DNA of 37,239 nt from DATFMH01 sp035267045. Its GTDB lineage: Bacteria > Bacteroidota > Rhodothermia > Balneolales > DATFMH01. The notes below the pieces were generated by a model that saw only the letters and a program-made list of their open reading frames with translations, was not told where the DNA came from and searched no databases. The stretch is from the NCBI GenBank assembly GCA_035267045.1, contig DATFMH010000129.1, forward strand, positions 1 through 37,239, written 5' to 3'. The first letter of the stretch is position 1. The number at the start of each line of letters is the position of its first letter. Both the position numbers and the translations under genes were made by a program. Positions 15,663 through 23,552 of the stretch are shown one piece after another.

Positions 15663-15708
15663 AAAAAAAGCCTCTTCCGAACATCTTTTCGGAAGAGGCT
15701 TTTTTTTT
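15663..15708 (+). terminator. Riboswitch expression-platform terminator (terminator 2)
   Basis: Perfect 12-bp stem AGCCTCTTCCGA (15669-15680) / TCGGAAGAGGCT (15689-15700) with an 8-nt loop. It is preceded by six A and followed by eight T, so the stem can extend by A-T pairs. A competing antiterminator is plausible but weaker: AAAAGGTTTTT (15644-15654) could pair with the A run and CCTCTT of the left arm, with one bulge and one mismatch. Confidence 0.93.
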
Positions 15709-15716
15709 AATAAAGA

Positions 15717-15744
15717 GATACCCCGGGTTGCAGCCCGGGGTATC
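15717..15744. repeat. GC-rich perfect palindrome in the metY 5' leader
   Basis: GATACCCCGGG (15717-15727) and CCCGGGGTATC (15734-15744) are perfect 11-bp inverted arms around TTGCAG. It lies between terminator 2 and the metY ribosome-binding site, with no T-tract. Such CCCCGGG-TTGCA-CCCGGGG palindromes look like a repetitive intergenic element, but no second copy is present in this window. Confidence 0.6.
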
Positions 15745-15799
15745 CATCCTTTGAAATAATAAAACAAATCATACATCACCACTACAGGAGATACATGAA

Positions 15800-17125
15800 A
15801 TGAGTAACGACAAGATAAAAAAATATCAATTCGAAACCTTACAACTTCACGCCGGTCAGGAACCTGATTCGGAAACAAACTCACGTGCAGTTCCGATATA
15901 CCAAACAACATCTTATACTTTTGATGATACGGATCATGCAGCCGCACTTTTCGCTTTGAAACAGTTCGGGAACATTTACACCCGTATCATGAATCCTACA
16001 ACCGCGGTTTTCGAAGAACGTATCGCGGCGCTCGAAGGTGGTGTTGGCGCACTCGGCACGGCATCCGGAATGTCTGCAGAATTACTGGCCATTACCAATA
16101 TCACTCAGAGCGGGGATAATATTGTAGCTTCCAGCAATTTATATGGGGGCACCTTTAATCTGTTCAAAAACACTTTGCCCCGGCTTGGTGTCGAAACAAA
16201 ATTTGTTGATTCAGATGATCCGCAAGATTTCGAAAAGGCCATCGATTCCAATACGAAAGCCATATATGCTGAAACTATTGGCAATCCACGCCTGACAGTA
16301 ACTGATTTTGAAGGACTGGCTCAGGTTGCCCATAACAACGGTATCCCTCTCATTATTGATAACACATTCGGTGCCGGTGGTTATACCTGCCGCCCAATAG
16401 ATCACGGTGCTGATATTGTTGTTCACTCGGCTACTAAATGGATCGGCGGGCACGGGACTTCAATCGGTGGTGTCATTGTTGATTCCGGTAAATTTGACTG
16501 GGCTAATGGCAAATTCCCCGCTTTTACCGAACCGAGCCCGAGTTATCACGGCCTTAATTTCTGGGAAACATTTGGTAAAGACAGCGACTTCGGTAATATC
16601 GCATTTATCATTAAAGCGCGTGTCGAACAACTACGCGACCTTGGATCTGCTCAGAGCCCATTCAACTCTTTCTTATTCCTGCAGGGACTTGAGACACTTT
16701 CCCTCAGGGTTGAGCGTCATTGCGAGAATGCTCTGAAATTAGCTAAATGGCTCAAAGAACAAAATCAAGTCGATTGGGTATGGTATCCCGGACTGGAAGA
16801 TCATCCCCATCATGCACTGGCAAAGAAATATTTCCGTAAAGGCCTTTTTGGCTCCATCGTCGTATTTGGTATCAAGGGCGGCCTCGAATCCGGTGAAGCA
16901 TTTATCAATAATGTGGAACTGGCCAGTCATCTTGCTAATGTTGGTGATGCCAAAACATTGGTCATTCATCCTTCTTCAACAACACATCAGCAGTTGAGTG
17001 ATGAGGACCAGTTGAGCTCGGGTGTGACCAAAGACATGATCCGCGTTTCCGTTGGTATCGAACATATAGATGACATCATAGGCGACTTTGCCCAGGCTTT
17101 CGAAAAGATTCAGGTAACCGTTTAA
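15800..17125 (+). CDS. metY: O-acetylhomoserine sulfhydrylase (aminocarboxypropyltransferase)
   Basis: PLP enzyme of the Cys/Met metabolism family that converts O-acetylhomoserine and sulfide to homocysteine. The 441 residues are the typical MetY length, longer than MetB or MetC (about 380-400). The PLP lysine is Lys213 in VVHSATKWIGGHG. Other family segments are FETLQLHAGQEPD, VPIYQTTSYTF, YTRIMNPTT, the AETIGNP strand, IIDNTFGAGG, and the C-terminal HPSSTTHQQLS and IRVSVGIEHIDDI. AGGAG (15786-15790) lies 9 nt before the ATG. A two-codon ORF (ATG AAA TGA, 15795-15803) overlaps the start out of frame. It is the first gene of the riboswitch-controlled operon; osmC follows after 14 bp. The adjacent metX supports O-acetylhomoserine as substrate. 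Confidence 0.96.
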   Translation: MSNDKIKKYQFETLQLHAGQEPDSETNSRAVPIYQTTSYTFDDTDHAAALFALKQFGNIYTRIMNPTTAVFEERIAALEGGVGALGTASGMSAELLAITNITQSGDNIVASSNLYGGTFNLFKNTLPRLGVETKFVDSDDPQDFEKAIDSNTKAIYAETIGNPRLTVTDFEGLAQVAHNNGIPLIIDNTFGAGGYTCRPIDHGADIVVHSATKWIGGHGTSIGGVIVDSGKFDWANGKFPAFTEPSPSYHGLNFWETFGKDSDFGNIAFIIKARVEQLRDLGSAQSPFNSFLFLQGLETLSLRVERHCENALKLAKWLKEQNQVDWVWYPGLEDHPHHALAKKYFRKGLFGSIVVFGIKGGLESGEAFINNVELASHLANVGDAKTLVIHPSSTTHQQLSDEDQLSSGVTKDMIRVSVGIEHIDDIIGDFAQAFEKIQVTV

Positions 17126-17139
17126 TCATAAAGGATAAC

Positions 17140-17679
17140 ATGAGTACTGTAACATTATCAGAAATATCTGCAGACGAATCCATTGGTAAAGCGGTTGGCA
17201 ATTTGATCAGCCAAATTAAGGAAAAACCGGATTCATCCATAATTGAACCATCCATTATTTCTGAATTAGTCAATGGTTTTCAGTCTAATACCACAATCCG
17301 GAATTTTAATATTACGGTTGATGAACCGATTGCATTAGGTGGCACCGATAAAGGGCCTAATCCCGTTGAGTTGGTTCTTGGTGCACTTGCAACATGTAAA
17401 GAAATCGTAATTAAGGCTTATGCTGTTGCGCTCGGAATTCCGGTTACCTCGGTTAAAGTGACATCTAAAGGGAAATTGGATTTAAAAGGTTTCCTCAATT
17501 TAGATGAAGAAACACGGCCGGGCTTTAAAGAAGTCGATTACCGGATTGAAATTAAGACACCGGAAAGCAACCCGGAGAAGTTAAAACAGCTTGAAACATT
17601 AATTGAAACAAAGTGTCCGGTTCACGATATCATAAAAAATTCCGTAAAACTGAATGGAAAAATTGAATTCATTAAATAA
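17140..17679 (+). CDS. OsmC/Ohr-family thiol protein within the met operon
   Basis: A 179-residue protein of the OsmC superfamily, whose best-known members reduce organic hydroperoxides using two cysteines. The family core is visible: the DEPIALGGTDKGPNPVELVL segment, then GALATCKEIV with Cys86 at the start of the central helix, and ETKCPVHDI with Cys159. The spacing and the CPVH motif fit the YhfA/OsmC branch rather than Ohr proper. An N-terminal extension of about 50 residues precedes the domain. The gene sits 14 bp after metY and 87 bp before metX on the same strand, so it should share their SAM and leader-peptide control. A link to sulfide, persulfide or thiol handling is an inference from context only. 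Confidence 0.85.
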   Translation: MSTVTLSEISADESIGKAVGNLISQIKEKPDSSIIEPSIISELVNGFQSNTTIRNFNITVDEPIALGGTDKGPNPVELVLGALATCKEIVIKAYAVALGIPVTSVKVTSKGKLDLKGFLNLDEETRPGFKEVDYRIEIKTPESNPEKLKQLETLIETKCPVHDIIKNSVKLNGKIEFIK

Positions 17680-17766
17680 TACGGATTACATAGTTGGATT
17701 TTCAATCAGATGCGGTAATCTGCGGGTTATCGTATCTGGCTGTTTATAAAACAGGGATAAAAGAGT

Positions 17767-18822
17767 ATGGCAAACACATCACAAATATTCCACTATAACG
17801 GTACATTTACCACAGAATCAGGTTATGTGTTGCATCAACCCGATATTGCTTACAAATCATGGGGCAGGCTTAATGAAAACCGTGATAATGTTGTACTTAT
17901 TTGTCATGCTTTAACCGGAAATACCGAAGCGGACGATTGGTTCTACGGTTTCTTCGAGCATAATGATATCATTAACCTTGATGAACAGTTCGTGCTCTGT
18001 ATCAATGTTCCGGGAAGCTGTTATGGTTCTACGGGTCCCCAAAGTATAAATCCAAAAACAGGGCAGCAGTATTCCGGTGATTTCCCGATAGTCTCTATTC
18101 GCGATATGGTACGTTTTCAACAAATCCTTTTGGATGAGTGGAAAATATCGGGGATAGAATTGGCTATGGGCGGCTCAATGGGCGGCATGCAGGTACTGGA
18201 ATTCCTTGTCATGGATGAACGCATTCACTCTGCCGTCGTTATTGGTATGAATAAAGCCCATTCAGCATGGGCTATTGGCCTTAGTGAGACTCAACGCCAG
18301 GCTATTTATGCTGACTCGAATTGGAACAATGGTTATTATTCTCCTGATGCTCAACCAAAAAAAGGGCTGTCAACTGCCCGGATGATGGCCATGCTGAGTT
18401 ACAGGACCTGGCAATCAATGGAAGATCGATTTTCACGCGAACGCAGGAATGATTCCGGAAATTTTCAAATCGAATCTTATTTGAATTACCAGGGCAAAAA
18501 GCTGGTCGACCGTTTTGATGCCCTCAGCTATGTTCGTTTAACACAGGCCATGGATTTGCATGACATCGCCCGGGACCGCGGAACTTTTCAATCGGTACTC
18601 AATAATATTAATACCCCCGTTCTTGTCATAGGTATCGATACGGATCTTCTATATCCTGTTCAGGAACAAAAAGAACTGGCTTATTTACTCGGCAATGGTA
18701 CATATGCTGAAATAATATCCCCCCATGGACATGATGCATTCTTGATCGAATTTGATCAGATGGAATCAGTCATCACCCCTTTTCTCTCTCAGACCTCAAA
18801 AAAAATATTAAGTAAACCATAA
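17767..18822 (+). CDS. metX: Homoserine O-acetyltransferase
   Basis: Alpha/beta-hydrolase-fold acyltransferase that activates homoserine with acetyl-CoA to form O-acetylhomoserine for MetY. The 351 residues are normal. The nucleophile Ser137 sits in AMGGSMGGMQ, the acid Asp293 in IDTDLLYP, and His322 in SPHGHDAFLIEF. The oxyanion/entry segment VLICHALTGN and the NVPGSCYGSTGP loop are also typical. Some MetX-type enzymes use succinyl-CoA; the acetyl assignment rests on the adjacent O-acetylhomoserine sulfhydrylase. ThrA starts 6 bp after the stop codon. Confidence 0.95.
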   Translation: MANTSQIFHYNGTFTTESGYVLHQPDIAYKSWGRLNENRDNVVLICHALTGNTEADDWFYGFFEHNDIINLDEQFVLCINVPGSCYGSTGPQSINPKTGQQYSGDFPIVSIRDMVRFQQILLDEWKISGIELAMGGSMGGMQVLEFLVMDERIHSAVVIGMNKAHSAWAIGLSETQRQAIYADSNWNNGYYSPDAQPKKGLSTARMMAMLSYRTWQSMEDRFSRERRNDSGNFQIESYLNYQGKKLVDRFDALSYVRLTQAMDLHDIARDRGTFQSVLNNINTPVLVIGIDTDLLYPVQEQKELAYLLGNGTYAEIISPHGHDAFLIEFDQMESVITPFLSQTSKKILSKP

Positions 18823-18828
18823 ATCGTC

Positions 18829-21273
18829 GTGGAAAATCTGGAAGTAATTAAATTCGGTGGCACTTCTCTTTCAAACTCAGCATTACTGAAGAGCGCCGTA
18901 ACAATCGTATCCCAAAAACGAAAACAGGCTAAAATTGCCGTTATTGTTTCAGCTATGGGTGGAGTAACCGATCAGCTTCTGCAACTGCTTGAAATGGCAA
19001 AAATAAATGATTCGAAATGGATCAAAAAGTTGCAGGATCTTAAGGAACGACACGTTAATACGGCTTTGGAAATAATTTCCGGCGACCGAAATAAGAGCTT
19101 ATTCCGGGTTTTTGACAGTATCTTTGCTGAATTAGAATTAAATCTCAGATATATCTCTAAGCATCAGGAAATGTCATCTGCTCAAAAGGACCTGGTCTTA
19201 TCCACCGGTGAGCGTTTGTCCTGTCACCTTTTTGCCGCGCTCCTGCAGGAAAACAATATTCCCGCACAATCCTTTGAGTCGCAGCACCTTATACGTACCG
19301 ATAACCAATATGGAAATGCCAAAGTCGACTTTAAGGTAACCACACAACTTGTAAAGGGAGTGCTCTTCCCTGTAAATGGTAATATTCCCGTTATAACGGG
19401 ATATATTGGCTCTACAGAGAACGGAGAAATAACCACATTAGGCAGATCCGGTTCAGATTACACAGCCGGAATCATCGGCAAAATACTCGGTGCCCGCAAA
19501 GTAGAAATATGGACGGATGTTAATGGTGTCTTCACGACAGACCCAAACAGCATCCCCACGGCATTACCCATCCCTAACCTGCATTATTCCGAAATGGCTG
19601 AAATGGCTCATTTCGGAGCCAACGTTTTGCATCCGAGCACGGTGTTACCTTTGGAGCAACTTAACATCCCCATTGTGATTAAAAACACATTCGATCCCGC
19701 TGCACAAGGTACATTGGTAAATTCCGAAAAAGACACGGAAACCGGACTCCTGCGTTCCGTTTCCATAAAAAATGATCTGGCCTTGATAGGACTAAAAAGT
19801 TATGGACTGGAGAAAATACGATCATTACTGACCCGCGCACTGACGGTATTGCATGAAAAAAACGTCAATGTCTATTTCAATGCTTCAGCCTATTCGAACC
19901 TTGGCTTTTCCCTTGCTGTATCCGGAAGTCAGGCAGCTGTCGCCCGGAAACAATTAGTATCAGAATTTTCTGAAGAATTGGAACTGAAGCTTCTCGAGCC
20001 ACCTGTTGTCTCCTCCGATATTAGTATGATCACCGTGATCGGAAACCGATTGTATCAGGATAATGGTCTTACTGGTAAGATTCTGGCTGTTTTAGCTGAT
20101 AACCGTATAGTACCCATGGCTTATGCCAAGGAAGTTGAAAACAGGAGATTCACCTTTATACTTCCGACCTTAAAAGCTGTTCCGGCAATTCGACTCATAA
20201 ATGATCATTTTTGCATTTCAAGTAAACGCGTCAGGCTTTTTATAGCCGGAGTGGGAACCATTGGCGGTGCACTCCTTAATCAACTCGATTCTCTTGAGAA
20301 TGATTCGGTTGAATACAATATCATCGGGGCCTGTGACAGTAAAAAGATGATCTGGAATAATCATGGTTTGGCGCCCGGTGATATTAAAAATCAACTTGCA
20401 GATGGCGACCCGACCGACTGGTCTTTTATCGTTGATAAACTTACAAGTGAATTCAGTTACCGTACTATCTTTGTCGACGCAACCGGCAAATCTGTTGTCG
20501 CCGGAAAGTATAAGAAATTATTGGAATGTGGCGTTCACATCGCCACACCCAGTAAAATAGCCAATACATCAGACCAGGAATATTTCGACACCCTTCAGGA
20601 TCTTACTAAAAGCAGAAAAGTCTATTTTAAATACGAAACGACGGTAGGAGCCGGATTGCCTGTTATTCAAACGATAAAAGATTTATGTGAGTCCGGTGAT
20701 AAGATTGAAAAAATTATCGGCTCTGTATCGGGAACTATGACTTATTTATTCGGAGAACTTGAAAAAGGCCAATCTTTCAGTGAAAGTATTATTAAAGCCC
20801 GTGAATTAGGATATGCAGAACCGGATCCCCGCGACGATTTGTCCGGTGAAGATGTCGCTCGTAAATTTCTGACACTGGCCCGAACCATCGGACACCGCTT
20901 GGAACGTAGGGATGTTAAAGTTGAATCATTGGTTCCCGACGCTCTATCAAATGTTAGCAGAGATGATTTTATAAAAATGATTAAAGACTATGATGAGTTG
21001 TGGCATGATAGGGTTGAACAACCTAAAGATGAAAATAAAGTCTTACGATACATTGGTCGTTTCGAAGACGGTCAGGTAAGTATTGATGTCCAGGCTGTCC
21101 CGGTTGATTCTCCAATTGGGTCTCTCAAAGGCACGGATAATTTACTTGCAATCTATACCGGCCGCTACCACAATTACCCACTCATTATTCAAGGCCCCGG
21201 TGCAGGCAGGGAAGTTACCGCCGGTGGATTACTATCTGACATCCAAAAAATAGGTAATAACCTGATATATTAA
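18829..21273 (+). CDS. thrA: Bifunctional aspartate kinase / homoserine dehydrogenase I
   Basis: Catalyses the first and third steps from aspartate to homoserine. The 814 residues match ThrA-type fusions (about 820). The aspartokinase domain begins with KFGGTS (residues 8-13) and contains TLGRSGSDYTAGI and WTDVNGVFTTDP. A tandem ACT regulatory region follows (about 310-460). The homoserine dehydrogenase domain starts with the NAD(P) fold FIAGVGTIGGALL (about 470-482) and contains GSVSGTMTYLFGELEKG and the AEPDPRDDLSGEDVARK signature (about 660-680). The start is GTG at 18829, placed because KFGGTS must lie close to the N-terminus. Location in a Met-regulated operon suggests it feeds methionine as much as threonine. 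Which amino acid inhibits it cannot be read here. Confidence 0.96.
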   Translation: MENLEVIKFGGTSLSNSALLKSAVTIVSQKRKQAKIAVIVSAMGGVTDQLLQLLEMAKINDSKWIKKLQDLKERHVNTALEIISGDRNKSLFRVFDSIFAELELNLRYISKHQEMSSAQKDLVLSTGERLSCHLFAALLQENNIPAQSFESQHLIRTDNQYGNAKVDFKVTTQLVKGVLFPVNGNIPVITGYIGSTENGEITTLGRSGSDYTAGIIGKILGARKVEIWTDVNGVFTTDPNSIPTALPIPNLHYSEMAEMAHFGANVLHPSTVLPLEQLNIPIVIKNTFDPAAQGTLVNSEKDTETGLLRSVSIKNDLALIGLKSYGLEKIRSLLTRALTVLHEKNVNVYFNASAYSNLGFSLAVSGSQAAVARKQLVSEFSEELELKLLEPPVVSSDISMITVIGNRLYQDNGLTGKILAVLADNRIVPMAYAKEVENRRFTFILPTLKAVPAIRLINDHFCISSKRVRLFIAGVGTIGGALLNQLDSLENDSVEYNIIGACDSKKMIWNNHGLAPGDIKNQLADGDPTDWSFIVDKLTSEFSYRTIFVDATGKSVVAGKYKKLLECGVHIATPSKIANTSDQEYFDTLQDLTKSRKVYFKYETTVGAGLPVIQTIKDLCESGDKIEKIIGSVSGTMTYLFGELEKGQSFSESIIKARELGYAEPDPRDDLSGEDVARKFLTLARTIGHRLERRDVKVESLVPDALSNVSRDDFIKMIKDYDELWHDRVEQPKDENKVLRYIGRFEDGQVSIDVQAVPVDSPIGSLKGTDNLLAIYTGRYHNYPLIIQGPGAGREVTAGGLLSDIQKIGNNLIY

Positions 21274-21581
21274 CAGTCGGTTATTTCAAAATCATTCATT
21301 AATAACCAGCTACTCGATAAAGGTAAGATGACTTATTTTGGGTACTCACTTTTACCCCGAAACGACCTGTTTGAAAACCTACATTTACTGATTTTCAGAA
21401 ATAAACCACTTTATTCCACTATTTTATTAGAAATATTTTGTTTAAAATTTTCTAACACATATATCTTACATATAACGCTATATAGTATTAAATAACAATT
21501 ACTTAAGTGCTATAAAAACATCTATTAAGCCTTCCTTCTCTTAAATCATTGAAAAAAGTTTGTTTTCAAAGCATTCTTTTC
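21274..21581. other. Intergenic region between the met operon and the dcw promoter
   Basis: About 310 bp of AT-rich DNA with no supported gene. An imperfect inverted repeat (around 21319-21357, GGTAAGATGA with TCACTTTTACC) is the only terminator-like structure seen after thrA. It has a long loop and no clean T-tract. Confidence 0.4.
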
Positions 21582-21612
21582 TTGACAAAATGTACAACTT
21601 TCGGGTACTTTG
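21582..21612 (+). promoter_or_regulatory. Candidate promoter of the dcw operon
   Basis: A perfect TTGACA (21582-21587) is followed after 18 nt by TACTTTG (21606-21612), which resembles a Bacteroidota -7 element with one base missing. The MraZ boxes begin at the next base, so a bound MraZ would cover the transcription start. Confidence 0.6.
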
Positions 21613-21637
21613 TGGAGTAAAGTGGGGAGTTGTGGGA
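21613..21637 (+). promoter_or_regulatory. Three MraZ-binding boxes (autoregulatory operator)
   Basis: TGGAG (21613-21617), TGGGG (21623-21627) and TGGGA (21633-21637) are direct repeats at exact 10-bp intervals, each preceded by G. MraZ in other bacteria binds TGGGN repeats separated by 5 nt in the mraZ upstream region; these fit, the first with one mismatch. Position just after the candidate promoter and 54 bp before mraZ supports autoregulation of the whole cluster. Confidence 0.82.
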
Positions 21638-21690
21638 AATTTTTCTCATACCTCCTAAAATGAGTCGTTAACATTAGTCAACAGGTACCT

Positions 21691-22149
21691 GTGTCGAGTT
21701 TCAAAGGTGAATATGAACACTCGGTCGATAATAAAGGACGCGCGAGCTTCCCGGCCAAGCTGCGGAAATATTTAAGTCCGCAGGCACAGGAACGTTTTAC
21801 AATTTTGAAAGGCCTTGAGAAATGCCTCTACCTTTATCCACAAGATGAGTGGGAAAAAGTAGAAGGAAAATTGTCAAAAATTAATTCGTTTTCCAGACAG
21901 GGTCGAACGGTTATACGGAATTTTCTCCGGTCAGCCGAAGACGTTGGATTAGATAATCAAAATCGTATCTCCATACCGGCAAAATTAATGAACTGGAGTG
22001 ATATAGATACAAAAGTCATTTTCATTGGCAGCGGAGAACGAATTGAGCTTTGGTCGCCAGAGCAATTGGCAATTGAGGACGAGAACATGAGTTTTGAGTC
22101 GTATCAGGATCTCTTTGAGGAAGTAATGGGAGATGTGGAAGACGAATGA
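21691..22149 (+). CDS. mraZ: Transcriptional regulator MraZ
   Basis: DNA-binding regulator of the division/cell-wall cluster, forming rings of subunits with two AbrB-like half-domains. The 152 residues are normal. Both signature loops are present: DNKGRASFPAKLR (about residues 11-23) and the second, diverged copy DNQNRISIPAKL (about 88-99). The start is GTG at 21691, which places FKGEYEHSVDNKGR at the N-terminus as expected. The last 4 bp overlap the rsmH start (ATGA). It probably acts on the three boxes at 21613-21637. Confidence 0.96.
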   Translation: MSSFKGEYEHSVDNKGRASFPAKLRKYLSPQAQERFTILKGLEKCLYLYPQDEWEKVEGKLSKINSFSRQGRTVIRNFLRSAEDVGLDNQNRISIPAKLMNWSDIDTKVIFIGSGERIELWSPEQLAIEDENMSFESYQDLFEEVMGDVEDE

Positions 22150-23060
22150 CAACATCACCATCGTTTCACGAACCGGTGCTTTTAAAAGAGGCAGTCGATT
22201 TATTAGTCACTGAAACAGACGGCATATATATCGACGGCACATTGGGTGGCGGCGGACATTCCCGGGAAATCCTTTCACGGCTTGATGATCAGGGCTTGCT
22301 CTTTGGCATAGATCAGGATGAAGAAGCTATTAAGACGGCTGAGCAAAGGATTGGTAATGACTCCCGTTTTAAAACCGTATATGGCAATTTTGGGTATATG
22401 GATGTATTACTTCCTCCCGAAACAAGAGGAAATATTAGCGGAATTTTATTGGATTTGGGCGTTTCGAGCCATCAGATAGATACTCCGGACAGAGGTTTTT
22501 CCTTTCAACAGGAAGCTCCATTGGATATGAGGATGGGAAAATTCACCGGAATAACGGCTCAAAAAATCGTCAATGAATATGACTTGGATAAGCTTAAAAA
22601 CATTTTGTACAAGTATGGTGAAGAGAAAAAAAGTGGTCGAATAGCACGAGCTATTGTCGAAAACAGGCCGATATCAACAACTTCGGAACTTCGTAAGATT
22701 GTTGAATCGATTGTAAAAGGTCGTCATGCAACAAAATCTGTTGCCCGGGTATTTCAAGCTATCCGCATTGAAGTAAACAGGGAGTTGGAAATGCTCGAAA
22801 ATGCGTTAATGGCCGGATTGACATTATTAAAACCGGGTGGCCGGTATGTTGTCATATCGTATCACTCACTTGAAGATCGAATTGTTAAGAATTTTTTTAA
22901 AAGCGGAAATCTTGAGGGAAAGATTAAAAAAGATTTATACGGAAATATTTTATCGGAAATTGAAATGCTCAACCGAAAAGTTATTACGGCATCGGATGAG
23001 GAAATCGCTCGTAATCCACGAGCACGAAGTGCAAAATTACGCGTTGCGATAAAATCATAA
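22146..23060 (+). CDS. rsmH: 16S rRNA (cytosine-1402-N4)-methyltransferase
   Basis: Methylates N4 of C1402 in the 16S rRNA decoding centre using SAM. It has 304 residues. The SAM-binding loop DGTLGGGGHS is at residues 30-39, GIDQDEEAI follows as the acidic motif, and the GILLDLGVSSHQID, DRGFSF and PLDMRMG segments and the C-terminal PGGRYVVISYHSLEDRIVK and NPRARSAKLRVA are family hallmarks. It is translationally coupled to mraZ by a 4-bp overlap and followed after 12 bp by ftsL. Confidence 0.97.
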   Translation: MTTSPSFHEPVLLKEAVDLLVTETDGIYIDGTLGGGGHSREILSRLDDQGLLFGIDQDEEAIKTAEQRIGNDSRFKTVYGNFGYMDVLLPPETRGNISGILLDLGVSSHQIDTPDRGFSFQQEAPLDMRMGKFTGITAQKIVNEYDLDKLKNILYKYGEEKKSGRIARAIVENRPISTTSELRKIVESIVKGRHATKSVARVFQAIRIEVNRELEMLENALMAGLTLLKPGGRYVVISYHSLEDRIVKNFFKSGNLEGKIKKDLYGNILSEIEMLNRKVITASDEEIARNPRARSAKLRVAIKS

Positions 23061-23072
23061 AGAAAGATAGAG

Positions 23073-23552
23073 ATGTTTGTTCATTCTCCAATAAAACCGG
23101 AAAAGAAAGTAAAACCGAATGTTCGGAAGAAAAAAAACAATTTCGGGAAAAAGGGAAAACGGGAAAAAAAATTTACTAAGGGTACAGATTTGGTTTACAG
23201 CCCCCATCTCAAAAATAACGGGGGACAATACGGCAGCTATGCTAAAAAAGAAAAATCGACTGACCGTAATATAAAATGGCCGAAAATCACACCCTGGAAG
23301 GTTATTATGGGCTCGATAATCATCGGGTTCTCCGGGCTTCTTTATTTAAATCATGTTTTTCAAACTCAGAGATTATACAAACAAGTTAACCATCTTAAAC
23401 AAGATTATAGTAAAGCCAAACGCATTTACGAAGACAGAAAATTCACTTACGACCGGATGATAGGTCCGGCTGAAATTTACAGTAAAGCAAAAAAACTCGG
23501 TCTGGTTAATGGCGGACCCGCAGATAAAGTTATAGTTATCAGGAAACCGTGA
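23073..23552 (+). CDS. ftsL: FtsL-like division protein with long basic N-terminal tail
   Basis: Assigned from position between rsmH and ftsI and from topology; FtsL sequences are poorly conserved. The 159 residues comprise an unusually long Lys-rich cytoplasmic tail (1-70, with runs such as KKKNNFGKKGKREKK), one membrane span (about 76-95) and a periplasmic heptad-like coiled coil (about 98-125). It ends with the PAEIYSKAKKLGLV segment seen in FtsL/DivIC-like proteins. In other bacteria FtsL links FtsQ/B to FtsW-FtsI. The stop overlaps the ftsI start by 4 bp (GTGA). Confidence 0.8.
   Translation: MFVHSPIKPEKKVKPNVRKKKNNFGKKGKREKKFTKGTDLVYSPHLKNNGGQYGSYAKKEKSTDRNIKWPKITPWKVIMGSIIIGFSGLLYLNHVFQTQRLYKQVNHLKQDYSKAKRIYEDRKFTYDRMIGPAEIYSKAKKLGLVNGGPADKVIVIRKP

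Noticed and set aside
17700..17745. Small hairpin in the osmC-metX gap as an internal terminator
   Set aside because: The stem is only about 5 bp with no T-tract.
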